This document shows, in pieces, positions 5,980 to 13,535 of a stretch of DNA of 13,595 nucleotides. The stretch's first letter is position 1. Each line of letters starts with the position of its first letter. Below the pieces are notes generated by a model, which did not search any database, had not been told where the DNA came from, and saw only the letters and a program-made list of their open reading frames with translations. This DNA is from Actinomycetota bacterium. Its GTDB lineage: Bacteria > Actinomycetota > Actinomycetes > Nanopelagicales > Nanopelagicaceae. Both the position numbers and the translations under genes were made by a program. The DNA is taken from contig WLRX01000013.1 in the NCBI GenBank assembly GCA_009706135.1, forward strand, positions 1 through 13,595, given 5' to 3'.

Positions 5980-6621
5980 TTAAGTGAATGGGAGTGGATC
6001 TGTGGATACGTGTGCTGCTTTTGATGAACGCGCCGTTACTTCTCTCATGTGGTGCCTGCGACATAGAACTTCGTAGGCTACTTCTTGTCCTGGTGCAACA
6101 TCGCCTACGACAACTTGCTCTCCTTGAGTGACCATTGTTCCATCAACAGTGCGCGCATTGTGAGTGGCTCGGGAACCACACCAGCAGAGGGCTTCGACTT
6201 GTAATGTGTTAACACGATCGGCCAACTCGACTAATCGCGCAGATCCTGGAAAAAGTTTAGTTCTAAAATCCGAAAGAATTCCAAAAGCATAAACATCAAT
6301 ACCTAGTCCATCAACAATTTTAGCGAGTTGTTCGATTTGAATTGGGATGTAAAATTGTGCTTCATCGCAAATTATGTAATCGATTCGAGAACCTTGAGAT
6401 AACTTATCGACGACATACTTATGAAGATCCATTTCTACGCCAACTTCTATAGCTGGACTTTGTAGACCAAGCCGGGACGAAATGACACCAGTTCCTGCAC
6501 GATCCTGGGATGTGAAAATCAATCCAGTTCGACCCCTGCTTTGGTGATTGTGAGCAGTTTGTAACGCCAAAGTAGATTTTCCGCTATCCATCGTTCCGCA
6601 GTAATAAGTTAACTCAGCCAC
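5980..6621 (-). CDS. tdk: Thymidine kinase, TK1-like (type II)
   Basis: A 213-residue cytosolic enzyme that phosphorylates thymidine with ATP for dTTP salvage. The P-loop is GTMDSGKST (9-17). YIICDEAQF (82-90) carries Walker B Asp86 and the catalytic base Glu87. FGILSDFRTKLFPGS (113-127) is the family segment after it. The structural zinc is probably bound by Cys146, Cys148, Cys187 and His190. The YEVLCRRHH block (183-191) also holds the substrate lasso. The start codon is GTG, chosen because MAELTYYCGTMDSGKS matches the usual TK1 N-terminus. An ATG 8 nt upstream is out of frame. Neither a clear SD nor a leaderless -10 box is seen, so expression may depend on read-through from the acyltransferase gene. 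Confidence 0.94.
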   Translation of the reverse strand: MAELTYYCGTMDSGKSTLALQTAHNHQSRGRTGLIFTSQDRAGTGVISSRLGLQSPAIEVGVEMDLHKYVVDKLSQGSRIDYIICDEAQFYIPIQIEQLAKIVDGLGIDVYAFGILSDFRTKLFPGSARLVELADRVNTLQVEALCWCGSRATHNARTVDGTMVTQGEQVVVGDVAPGQEVAYEVLCRRHHMREVTARSSKAAHVSTDPLPFT

Positions 6622-6674
6622 GGGTGCATCTTGCCATTTTGTTGGGATTTACGCAGGTTAAAAGCAAATCTTTT

Positions 6675-8549
6675 TTAAAGATTTACTCCCTGATCACGAA
6701 GCGCCTGTGTTAAACGAGGAATGAGTGCTGTTGCAATATCTACAGTTATGTGGGAAGAATCTCTATATGCAACTATGCCGTCTTTGACGGCTGGGCATTC
6801 TTGTGTGCAAAACCAAGGGTTTGGGTTAACAACTTTAAAACCAGGAATTGATAGATCTACGCTAGGCATGGTCGTATTGCACTTGGAAATCGAGTAATTT
6901 GAAAGACACGCGGGTATATCTCTTAACGGATGTGGTGTATCGGTTAGATAAATCAGATGCGGAGAGACGTTTCTAACCTCAGTAAGCAGTTTTCGCTGTC
7001 CGCCTATCCACCATTTTTCACGATCAGTAAATCGAGGTGGTGCAGCGTAATACTGGAAACTACTCATGATTAATACGTCAGGCTTTATCGACTGAATTCT
7101 CTTTATCGTATTAATGTGCCATTGATTACATCGAGACATCTTGAAACCACCTTGATCCCGTCGTTCTAAATCAACGGATGGGCAGGCTGATTTAGTCAGT
7201 GAAATCAATTTGTACCCGGATCGAGAGGCGATTTCTACTAATGCTGGAAACCATTGCGCAGCGTGAGAATCTCCGAACAAGACCATGGTTTTTTGTGATG
7301 TCACATCTGCGTAGACGCAGTTATCTGACTCAATCTCCGCATAATTTGCGTGGCATCCATCGTCATACACCAATGGTCGTGCTTTGATCTCTGCGAGTGA
7401 AACGGCTCCGTTGATACCTGAAACATCAATTTTATCGCTACTAGAGAAAATAATTGCCGTGCCGATTAGTAGGGAAACAAGCGTGATTATTCCAGAGCGT
7501 TTAAATACAATTGTGGGTGAAACTATTTTTTTTCTAAAAGGTTCTTCAATGAATCTATGAGTCAGATCAGCCAGAACGATTGTTGCAATAATGGCAATGA
7601 TGCGTTCAAAAATGGTTAGGGGACGGGCTAAATAAGTGCAAGGAAGTACAAGCAAAGGCCAGTGCCACAGATAGAGCGGATAGGAAATTTCGCCTAGCCA
7701 TTGAAAGAGTTTGCTATTTCCTACGTCGTTGAGAAATGGTGGCCATGAATTGACGGTTCCAATTAACATTACTGTTCCCAAAACAGGAAGTACCGCGCTA
7801 AATCCAGGAAATGCAGTTGTTTCATTGAAAATGAAAGCACTAGCTATGACGAATAAGAATCCGAGAAGACCAACTACTTTCTTTGTTTTGATCGGTGGAA
7901 GCAGTACAAGGAGTGCGCCTAGTCCTAACTCCCATGCTCTGGTAGGGAGTGAATAGAAAGCCCAAATCGGAGAAGTTTCAGTTTGATAGATGGAGAAAGC
8001 AAAGGAGAGCGCAGTAACAGCGGCAACAAATACTGTTACTGCATTTCTTTTCTTAAGTTTTGTTGCCGCTAGGAAGAAGAGCAAAATAAGCAAAGGCCAC
8101 AGAAGATAAAACTGTTCCTCCACGGCGAGCGACCAGTAATGAATTACCGGTGAAGGAGTCGCGTCTAGATTCTGATAATCAGCCTGCCACCATGCAAAGA
8201 GATAATTGGATACATATAAACCTGCGGCGATAATGTCTCGGCCCAGTGATGAACGCATTGTGGCTGGAATGAGCAGCCAGGAAAATACCGCGGTTATTCC
8301 TAAAACAAAGAAGGAAGTTGGAAGTAATCGTTTAAATCGGCGAGCGTAGAACTCCTTGAAATTTATTGTTCCAGTACGTTCTATTTCACGGATCAATAAC
8401 CCTGTAATTAGAAAGCCGCTTATAACGTAGAAAATGTCTACGCCTATGAATCCTCCGCTTATCCATTTCGCATGAAATAAGGTCACCAACAAAGCGGCAA
8501 GGGCACGTAAACCCTGTATCTGAGTAATTTTTGGCGTGGAAGTTTTCAT
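6675..8549 (-). CDS. Membrane O-acyltransferase with C-terminal SGNH domain (OafA/YrhL type)
   Basis: A 624-residue two-part protein. Residues about 8-365 form an Acyl_transf_3 membrane domain with around ten hydrophobic segments: IQGLRALAALLVTLFHAK with catalytic His26, GGFIGVDIFYVISGFLI, YARRFKRLLP (68-77) and HYWSLAVEEQFYLLWP (137-152). A linker then leads to an extracytoplasmic SGNH esterase-like domain (about 390-620), with GDSHA (nucleophile Ser428) and the closing DSSH with Asp597 and His600. Cysteines in the SGNH part (399, 411, 456, 474, 548, 557, 581, 585) could form disulfides. Such proteins transfer acyl groups to cell-surface polysaccharides or lipids; the target is unknown. It begins 3 nt after apt, so it is probably co-transcribed, although it has no metabolic tie to the salvage genes on either side. 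Confidence 0.9.
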   Translation of the reverse strand: MKTSTPKITQIQGLRALAALLVTLFHAKWISGGFIGVDIFYVISGFLITGLLIREIERTGTINFKEFYARRFKRLLPTSFFVLGITAVFSWLLIPATMRSSLGRDIIAAGLYVSNYLFAWWQADYQNLDATPSPVIHYWSLAVEEQFYLLWPLLILLFFLAATKLKKRNAVTVFVAAVTALSFAFSIYQTETSPIWAFYSLPTRAWELGLGALLVLLPPIKTKKVVGLLGFLFVIASAFIFNETTAFPGFSAVLPVLGTVMLIGTVNSWPPFLNDVGNSKLFQWLGEISYPLYLWHWPLLVLPCTYLARPLTIFERIIAIIATIVLADLTHRFIEEPFRKKIVSPTIVFKRSGIITLVSLLIGTAIIFSSSDKIDVSGINGAVSLAEIKARPLVYDDGCHANYAEIESDNCVYADVTSQKTMVLFGDSHAAQWFPALVEIASRSGYKLISLTKSACPSVDLERRDQGGFKMSRCNQWHINTIKRIQSIKPDVLIMSSFQYYAAPPRFTDREKWWIGGQRKLLTEVRNVSPHLIYLTDTPHPLRDIPACLSNYSISKCNTTMPSVDLSIPGFKVVNPNPWFCTQECPAVKDGIVAYRDSSHITVDIATALIPRLTQALRDQGVNL

Positions 8550-8552
8550 CTG

Positions 8553-9080
8553 TTAGATTTTTTTCAGGGATTCAATGTCCATGTGTGGATACTGCTGAAG
8601 AATATTTTCACGGCCTGCCAATGCTTCTATTTCAAGTAGGAAAATCACTTTAAGAACCGAGGCGCCTGTTTTCTCGATTAAACGTATCGCAGCACAAGCT
8701 GTGCCACCAGTTGCAAGCACATCATCTACTATCAATATTTGGGAAGGTGCGGCACAAGCATCTTTATGCACCTGCAGTGTGTCAGCACCGTATTCAAGAC
8801 CGTAACTCTCTGAGTGTGTATCCGAGGGCAGCTTTCCTGACTTACGAATCGGGATGAAGCCACGTTGAGATTGATTTGCGATCGCTGCGGCGAAGATGAA
8901 TCCTCGTGCTTCCATTGCTGCCACGTAATCGAAATGCGAAGAAGAGTTAACCATGTAGGTGATGATTACATTGAAAGCCTGTGCATTTAAAAGCAACGGA
9001 GTGATGTCTTGGAACAAAATCCCTTTTTTAGGAAAATCCGGAATTTCGCGAATTAATCCCATCGCATCACTTAAGTTCAC
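8553..9080 (-). CDS. apt: Adenine phosphoribosyltransferase
   Basis: A 175-residue cytosolic enzyme that makes AMP from adenine and PRPP. The N-terminal IREIPDFPKKGILFQDITPLL (10-30) is diagnostic of Apt. AMEARGFIFAAAIA (55-68) and IPIRKSGKLP (76-85) follow. The PRPP-binding loop is ILIVDDVLATGGT (115-127). Length is standard. The start is GTG at 9080; an in-frame ATG six codons later (9062) is a possible alternative. The gene begins 24 nt after the 3' end of tRNA-Leu on the same strand, with no obvious promoter between, so it may be processed from a tRNA-apt-oafA transcript. In many bacteria apt sits between secF and relA; here it does not. Confidence 0.94.
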   Translation of the reverse strand: MNLSDAMGLIREIPDFPKKGILFQDITPLLLNAQAFNVIITYMVNSSSHFDYVAAMEARGFIFAAAIANQSQRGFIPIRKSGKLPSDTHSESYGLEYGADTLQVHKDACAAPSQILIVDDVLATGGTACAAIRLIEKTGASVLKVIFLLEIEALAGRENILQQYPHMDIESLKKI

Positions 9081-9104
9081 GATGCTGATAGTTCCATATT
9101 TTTG

Positions 9105-9188
9105 TGTCCGAGAGGGGACTTGAACCCCTAAGCCCTTGCGGGCACTAACACCTCAAGCTAGCGCGTCTGCCAATTCCGCCACCCGGAC
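9105..9188 (-). tRNA. tRNA-Leu (anticodon GAG)
   Basis: An 84-nt class II tRNA. The acceptor stem GTCCGGG pairs with CTCGGAC (one G-T) with discriminator A. The D arm contains GGCGGAATTGGCAGACGC. The anticodon stem CTAGC/GTTAG closes the loop TTGAGGT, giving anticodon GAG (reads CTC and CTT). The long variable arm TGCCCGCAAGGGCTT forms a GCCC/GGGC stem. The T arm is AGGGG-TTCAAGT-CCCCT. CCA is not encoded. The sequence closely resembles other bacterial tRNA-Leu. Confidence 0.97.
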
Positions 9189-9201
9189 GAGTGCGTGCGC
9201 A

Positions 9202-9230
9202 ACGATAGCAATGCCTGTAAAGGTAAGCAA
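9202..9230 (-). promoter_or_regulatory. Promoter of tRNA-Leu
   Basis: On the minus strand TTGCTT (9230-9225) and TATCGT (9207-9202) are separated by exactly 17 bp. The -10 box ends 13 nt before the tRNA 5' end. This is the only site in the window with both boxes recognisable, as expected for a tRNA gene. It faces the start of the M20 peptidase gene. Confidence 0.6.
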
Positions 9231-9259
9231 AAATGAAGTTCTTAGGGGAAGATAAGCGT

Positions 9260-10588
9260 ATGACGCCCATGCAATTAAGTGATGCTGATCGAGAAGAATT
9301 GCAATCCGAAGCGATTTCTATTTGCCAAACGCTCATAAGAATTCCCAGCGTTAACTACGGTGATGGCAAAGGTGATGAGTCCGCAGTTGCCAACAAGGTT
9401 GTTGAATTACTCAACGAATCAGGAATTAAAGCAAGGATTTATGAATCGGCACCTGGCCGATGCAACGTTGTTGCTTTCATAGAAGGTGAAGATCAAAGTC
9501 GACCGGGGTTAGTAGTTCACGGACATTTAGATGTTGTCCCAGCCAATGCAGAAGACTGGAGTGTTGATCCTTTTTCTGCCGTAATCAAGGATGGAATGAT
9601 TTGGGGCCGCGGAGCAGTTGACATGAAAAATACGGATGCAATGATCATTGCTATTTTTCGTATGTGGGCAAGGAAGGGATTCAAACCTCCGCGTAACGTA
9701 GTTCTTGCTTTTTTTGCAGATGAAGAGGCAGGCTCTCTCTTTGGTTCCAGATGGATGGTCGCTAATCATCCTGAAGTTTTTAGGGGATGTTCGGAAGCTA
9801 TTTCTGAAGTTGGAGGATTTTCCGTAACTCTTTCGGACAATAAACGTCTTTATTTCATCGAGGCAGCTCAAAAAGGTATCCATTGGATGCGATTAAGTGC
9901 AGAAGGTCGTGCCGGTCATGGATCGATGATGAATCCTGAAAACGCGCTTACCCGATTAAGTGAAGCAGTGGCCGCGATTGGAAATTATGAATGGCCGCAG
10001 AGATATACCAAAACGGTGAAGATTTTGTTTAAGAAAATTGCAGAAGTAACGGGCAAAAAATATGATGAAAAGGATTTGCGTCCTTTACTCGCAGAAATTG
10101 GTCCTATGGCAAGAATGATTGGTGCTACTTTACAAAATACTGCGAATCCAACAATGCTTGATGCGGGCTATAAAGCAAACGTTATTCCGCAAAGTGCGAC
10201 TGCTGTGATAGATGGTCGATTCCTTCCGGGTATGGAAGACGAATTAAATGCAACGGTGCGTGAAATTATTGGTCCAGATATTTCTGTTCAAACAATTACG
10301 CATGACATCGCTTTGGAAGTAGATTTCGAAGGTGATTTAGTTGATGCAATGACCAACTCCATTTTGAAATTCGATCCAGAAGGCATCCCTGTTCCATATC
10401 TGATGAGCGGTGGTACCGATAACAAGGCGTTAAGTGAATTAGGAATAATCGGATATGGATTTTCACCTTTGAAATTGCCGCCAGATTTAGATTTTATGGC
10501 ACTTTTTCATGGGGTAGATGAAAGAGTTCCTGTTGAAGGTTTGAAATTTGGCGTAAATGTTCTGGAGAGTTTTTTACGAAATTCTTGA
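9260..10588 (+). CDS. M20 family metallopeptidase / amidohydrolase
   Basis: A 442-residue di-zinc hydrolase of the M20/M25/M40 group, probably a cytosolic dipeptidase or deacylase. Metal ligands and catalytic residues numbered from ATG 9260: VVHGHLDVVPA gives His89 and catalytic Asp91; GRGAVDMK (116-123) gives bridging Asp121; FFADEEAG (151-158) gives catalytic Glu155 and ligand Glu156; SEVGG gives Glu183; LFHGVDE gives His417. A lid (dimerisation) domain containing GRAGHGSMMNP lies between about 205 and 325. It resembles the mycobacterial Rv2141c group more than true DapE, so it should not be called DapE on this evidence. The ATG at 9260 has AGGGGAA 9 nt upstream. An ATG at 9233 with AAAGG is equally spaced and would add nine residues. 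The last 15 nt overlap the convergent aldo/keto reductase. Confidence 0.88.
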   Translation: MTPMQLSDADREELQSEAISICQTLIRIPSVNYGDGKGDESAVANKVVELLNESGIKARIYESAPGRCNVVAFIEGEDQSRPGLVVHGHLDVVPANAEDWSVDPFSAVIKDGMIWGRGAVDMKNTDAMIIAIFRMWARKGFKPPRNVVLAFFADEEAGSLFGSRWMVANHPEVFRGCSEAISEVGGFSVTLSDNKRLYFIEAAQKGIHWMRLSAEGRAGHGSMMNPENALTRLSEAVAAIGNYEWPQRYTKTVKILFKKIAEVTGKKYDEKDLRPLLAEIGPMARMIGATLQNTANPTMLDAGYKANVIPQSATAVIDGRFLPGMEDELNATVREIIGPDISVQTITHDIALEVDFEGDLVDAMTNSILKFDPEGIPVPYLMSGGTDNKALSELGIIGYGFSPLKLPPDLDFMALFHGVDERVPVEGLKFGVNVLESFLRNS

Positions 10589-11524
10589 TATTTCATTCAA
10601 AGCGCTGCGCACAACTTCAGGCAAAGTAACCTCTTCACTAGATAATGCACCGCGAAGTTGTGCTCCGGTCCGGGCTCCCAGAATCACACTTGTTACAGCA
10701 GGCGCATCTCTGACCCAAGCCAGAGCAACTTCGAGTGGGGAATATCCCAAACCTTCGGCAGCGACACATACTGCTTCTACAATTTGTGATTGCTTATCAG
10801 ATAAATAAGGTTCAACGAAAGAGGCAAAGTGCGGTGTAGCAGCTCTTGAATCGCTGGGAACACCTTTTCGATATTTTCCCGTTAGTACACCGCGACCTAG
10901 AGGAGACCATGCTAGTAAACCTACATTTAGATTAGTAGCGGCATCGACGAGATCCTCTTCAACTTTTCGATTAAGAAGTGAATACTCATTTTGAATTGTT
11001 GTTATCGGTGCTTTATTAGCAATTACTTCTTGTCGTGTAATCGCATGCGCACTTTGCCAACCTGAGAAGTTTGAGATTCCGACATATCTGGCTTTCCCGC
11101 TCGCATAGGCATAATCAAGTGCGGATAAGGTGTCATCTAAGGGTGTCAACGCATCCCAAGTATGAACCTGCCAAAGATCTACATACTCGGTGTTAAGTCT
11201 TTGTAAGGATGCATCTAGCTGGGCAATAAGAGATGTTCGGGAATTATCAACTTTGCGTTGGCCATCGGGAAAACTTATTCCCGCTTTTGAAGCGATAACA
11301 ACATCCTTTCTTTCAAAGAGCGTTCCTATGAGTCCACCGATAACTCGTTCGCTATCCCCATCTCCATAAACGGCTGCAGTGTCTAAAAAGTTGCCACCCG
11401 CATCGAGAAAGGCTCGACACTGATCTGCTGCTTCATGTTCGTCTGTGTCACGGCCCCACGTCATTGTGCCGAGGCCGATTCGAGAAAGCATGAGACCACT
11501 TTTGCCCGCACGTCTTAGTTGCAT
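10574..11524 (-). CDS. Aldo/keto reductase
   Basis: A 316-residue single (beta/alpha)8-barrel oxidoreductase that reduces carbonyls with NADPH. The catalytic tetrad is present: Asp48, Tyr53, Lys80 and His121, in FLDTAAVYG, VIASKAG and WQVHTWD. VGISNFSGWQ (about 149-158) and AWSPLGRGVLTGKYR are family blocks, and the C-terminal SVILGARTGAQLRGAL holds the cofactor-phosphate region. The substrate cannot be predicted. The ATG at 11524 has TAAGGT ending 6 nt upstream and no SD, consistent with a leaderless mRNA. It is divergent from the phosphomutase gene by 49 bp and overlaps the M20 gene tail to tail by 15 nt, with no terminator visible. Confidence 0.9.
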   Translation of the reverse strand: MQLRRAGKSGLMLSRIGLGTMTWGRDTDEHEAADQCRAFLDAGGNFLDTAAVYGDGDSERVIGGLIGTLFERKDVVIASKAGISFPDGQRKVDNSRTSLIAQLDASLQRLNTEYVDLWQVHTWDALTPLDDTLSALDYAYASGKARYVGISNFSGWQSAHAITRQEVIANKAPITTIQNEYSLLNRKVEEDLVDAATNLNVGLLAWSPLGRGVLTGKYRKGVPSDSRAATPHFASFVEPYLSDKQSQIVEAVCVAAEGLGYSPLEVALAWVRDAPAVTSVILGARTGAQLRGALSSEEVTLPEVVRSALNEISRIS

Positions 11525-11530
11525 AGTTAG

Positions 11531-11536
11531 ACCTTA
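11531..11536 (-). promoter_or_regulatory. Putative -10 box of the aldo/keto reductase gene
   Basis: TAAGGT on the minus strand ends 6 nt before the ATG. The 49-bp gap also carries the opposing phosphomutase promoter. Confidence 0.45.
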
Positions 11537-11561
11537 GCAAGTGTGCTTTACCAAATCCCGA

Positions 11562-11567
11562 TAGCCT
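11562..11567 (+). promoter_or_regulatory. Putative -10 box of the phosphomutase operon
   Basis: TAGCCT fits TAnnnT and ends 6 nt before the GTG at 11574. No SD is present, so a leaderless GTG-starting mRNA is likely for the whole three-gene operon. Confidence 0.45.
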
Positions 11568-11573
11568 TGCGCT

Positions 11574-12251
11574 GTGACCACAGTAATTTTGCTCCGCCAT
11601 GCACATTCTGTCGCCAATGAAAAAGGGATTTTGGCCGGCCGTGCTTCTGGTGTGAGTTTAAGTACAAAAGGCATAGAACAGGCTGCACTTCTTTCCAGTC
11701 GATTAGGAAATGCTCGATTTAAAGACATCCGTATTAGTCCGCTCGAGCGATGTTTGGCAACAATAGAACCCTGGTTGCAATCGCAAGACGCAGCTCTTCG
11801 AAAGAAGATTTTGATTGATTCAAATATTTCCGAAGTTGATTATGGAGACTGGACCGGAAAGAAATTACTAGCTTTATCGCTTCGAAAAGAGTGGCGAGTT
11901 GTGCAAAATACGCCGAGTAAAATGATGTTTCCCAATGGCGAAGGTTTATTGCAAGTGCAACAAAGGGCTGAGACAGCATTGCACCAAAGTATAAAAAAAG
12001 CAGGTTCTGGAGTTAGTTTGATTGTGAGTCATGGTGATGTGATTAAAAGTTTAATCGCTACTGCCTTGGAACTAGATTTAGATAAGTTCCAGAAGATCGT
12101 AATTGACCCAGCCTCTATTTCTGTTCTGGATTTCAATAAAGGAAATTTTCGATTACTGCATCTCAATGACTTAAAAACCAATTTTGAGTACTTGTCTCAA
12201 AATAAACGCTCTGACAAAACACTTGTTGGTGGCGGATCGGGTAGTAAATGA
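11574..12251 (+). CDS. Histidine phosphatase superfamily protein (MSMEG_4193-type putative phosphomutase)
   Basis: A 225-residue protein. LLRHAHS (6-12) holds the phospho-accepting His9. ISPLERCLAT (54-63) provides Arg59. ISEVDYGDWTG (85-95) has the acid Glu87. IVSHGDVIKS (150-159) has the second His153. This is the full active site of the cofactor-dependent-mutase/phosphatase fold. The MSMEG_4193 subgroup sits beside DUF3090 and SCO1664 genes in Actinobacteria; its substrate is unknown and phosphatase rather than mutase activity is equally likely. The tail after about residue 205 (LSQNKRSDKTLVGGGSGSK) is low-complexity and typical of the subgroup. Starts with GTG. Its TGA overlaps the next ATG (ATGA), so DUF3090 is translationally coupled. 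Confidence 0.85.
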   Translation: MTTVILLRHAHSVANEKGILAGRASGVSLSTKGIEQAALLSSRLGNARFKDIRISPLERCLATIEPWLQSQDAALRKKILIDSNISEVDYGDWTGKKLLALSLRKEWRVVQNTPSKMMFPNGEGLLQVQQRAETALHQSIKKAGSGVSLIVSHGDVIKSLIATALELDLDKFQKIVIDPASISVLDFNKGNFRLLHLNDLKTNFEYLSQNKRSDKTLVGGGSGSK

Positions 12252-12799
12252 CCCCCATAATTTATGAGTTTAATCCTGTAGAAAGGTTTGTAGCCGGAAC
12301 TGTTGGAGCACCTGGTGAACGCACATTCTTCATTCAAGCTCGCACAGGAGCGCGCGTGGTTTCAGTGGTTGTTGAAAAATCCCAAGTAATTGCCTTAGGG
12401 GAGCGCACAAAAATCATGCTGCGTGAGATTAAAAAATCAGATCCGACGGTTGTTGTTAAGAGTAACGACATTGACGATGCTCCTTTAGAACAACCTATTT
12501 TTGAGGAGTTCCGAGCTGGCGTGATTGCTATGGCATGGGACGCGCAGAATTCTCTTATAGTTTATGAATTGCGTGAAGTAACGAGTAATGACGATGACAC
12601 TGATGATGAGATAGTTTTTGATGAAAAAGCTTTATCCGTTGATTTATTGCGGGTTCATGTTTCACCCACGCAAGCGGCTTCGTTTGCCAAGCGATGCTTA
12701 TCTCTGGCTGGAGCGGGTCGTATGCCCTGTCCATTTTGTGGAATTCCTATTGATCCAAATGGACACTTATGCCCACGTTCTAATGGGTATCGAAGATGA
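12248..12799 (+). CDS. DUF3090 family protein
   Basis: A 183-residue actinobacterial protein of unknown function. The N-terminus MTPIIYEFNPVERFVAGTVGAPGERTFFIQARTG is characteristic: the family begins with FxPxxRFVAGTVGxPGxRTFFLQAR. A central acidic stretch (EVTSNDDDTDDEIVFDE) is followed by the HVSPTQAASFAKRCLSLAGAGR helix. The C-terminus is a probable zinc site, CPFCGIPIDPNGHLCPRSNGYRR, with Cys161, Cys164, His173 and Cys175. No signal peptide or membrane segment is visible. It overlaps both neighbours by 4 nt, so the three proteins are probably made together and may work on one pathway or in one complex. Confidence 0.9.
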   Translation: MTPIIYEFNPVERFVAGTVGAPGERTFFIQARTGARVVSVVVEKSQVIALGERTKIMLREIKKSDPTVVVKSNDIDDAPLEQPIFEEFRAGVIAMAWDAQNSLIVYELREVTSNDDDTDDEIVFDEKALSVDLLRVHVSPTQAASFAKRCLSLAGAGRMPCPFCGIPIDPNGHLCPRSNGYRR

Positions 12800-13500
12800 G
12801 CGATGTGGAAAAGATTCTCAAAGAAGGCGAATTAGTTGTTACTGGTCGATTAATTGATGCATCAAATGCAACTTTGCTAGCGCAATGCACATTGGGCGAT
12901 CAATCAATAAAGTGTATTTATAAACCTATCGCGGGGGAGCGCCCACTATGGGATTTTCCAGACGGAAACCTAGCCCATCGTGAGTTCGCAGCTTATTTGA
13001 TCAGTGAGTATTTAGCGTTGAAAATCGTTCCTTTAACAATTTTGCGTGACGGACCTTTTGGTCAAGGAATGGTCCAGGAATGGATAGACATAGATGTTGA
13101 AATAGATTTAGCTAAGTTCTTTAGTCAAGATGATCCACAATTACGCAAGATGGCACTCTTTGACGCAGTGATAAATAATACGGATCGCAAAATTGGACAT
13201 TTATTGCCCCGTCCAGACGGAAAATTGTTCGGATGCGACCACGGAGTAACTTTTCATCATGAATATAAATTACGAACAGTTCTATGGCAGTGGGCTGGCA
13301 GTGATTTGAACAAGGAGGAAATGAATTCCTTAGAGTCGCTACAAGAGATTTTAAGAACTAATGAAAGCGCAAAGCTGCAATCGTTAATTACTCCAGTTGA
13401 ATTTGTTGCCTTGCAATCGCGAACTCAAGAGTTAATCAAGATGAGTAGTTTTCCACTACCAAGTACTGATTGGCCAGCGATTCCTTGGCCAGCCTTTTAA
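12796..13500 (+). CDS. SCO1664 family protein (PI3/4-kinase-like fold)
   Basis: A 234-residue protein. Kinase-like elements can be picked out in order: a basic residue in CIYKP (Lys43) as the likely ATP-binding lysine, REFAAYLISEYL with Glu63 as its possible partner, a hinge near VQEWID (93-98), a catalytic-loop-like NNTDRKIGH (127-135) with Asp130, and GCDHGVTFH (146-154) with Asp148 in the metal-binding DxG position. This resembles PI3/4-kinase or HipA-like folds, but the family has no established substrate, and lipid kinase activity should not be assumed. It ends PSTDWPAIPWPAF, a proline/tryptophan tail usual in the family. Starts within the DUF3090 stop codon (ATGA). Confidence 0.85.
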   Translation: MSDVEKILKEGELVVTGRLIDASNATLLAQCTLGDQSIKCIYKPIAGERPLWDFPDGNLAHREFAAYLISEYLALKIVPLTILRDGPFGQGMVQEWIDIDVEIDLAKFFSQDDPQLRKMALFDAVINNTDRKIGHLLPRPDGKLFGCDHGVTFHHEYKLRTVLWQWAGSDLNKEEMNSLESLQEILRTNESAKLQSLITPVEFVALQSRTQELIKMSSFPLPSTDWPAIPWPAF

Positions 13501-13523
13501 GCCGCGATTATTCGTTCATGCAT

Positions 13524-13529
13524 TAGTAT
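13524..13529 (+). promoter_or_regulatory. Putative -10 box of mshC
   Basis: TAGTAT ends 6 nt before the mshC ATG (spacer AGGAAC). It suggests that mshC has its own leaderless promoter although it directly follows the three-gene operon. AGGAA could alternatively be read as an SD, but it would sit only 1 nt from the ATG, too close. Confidence 0.45.
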
Positions 13530-13535
13530 AGGAAC

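Noticed and set aside
6666-6684. AAATCTTT-TTT-AAAGATTT hairpin at the end of the acyltransferase gene
   Set aside because: The 8-bp stem is almost entirely A-T with a 3-nt loop, too weak to be called a terminator. tdk downstream also seems to lack its own promoter, which argues for read-through.
9145-9336. Leftward open frame of 63 codons across the tRNA-Leu promoter and tRNA
   Set aside because: It overlaps the tRNA gene and its promoter and the translation has no family features.
9260-10588. Naming the M20 peptidase dapE
   Set aside because: The M20 residues are shared by many dipeptidases and deacylases. The order and motifs resemble the Rv2141c group, and nothing here ties it to diaminopimelate synthesis.
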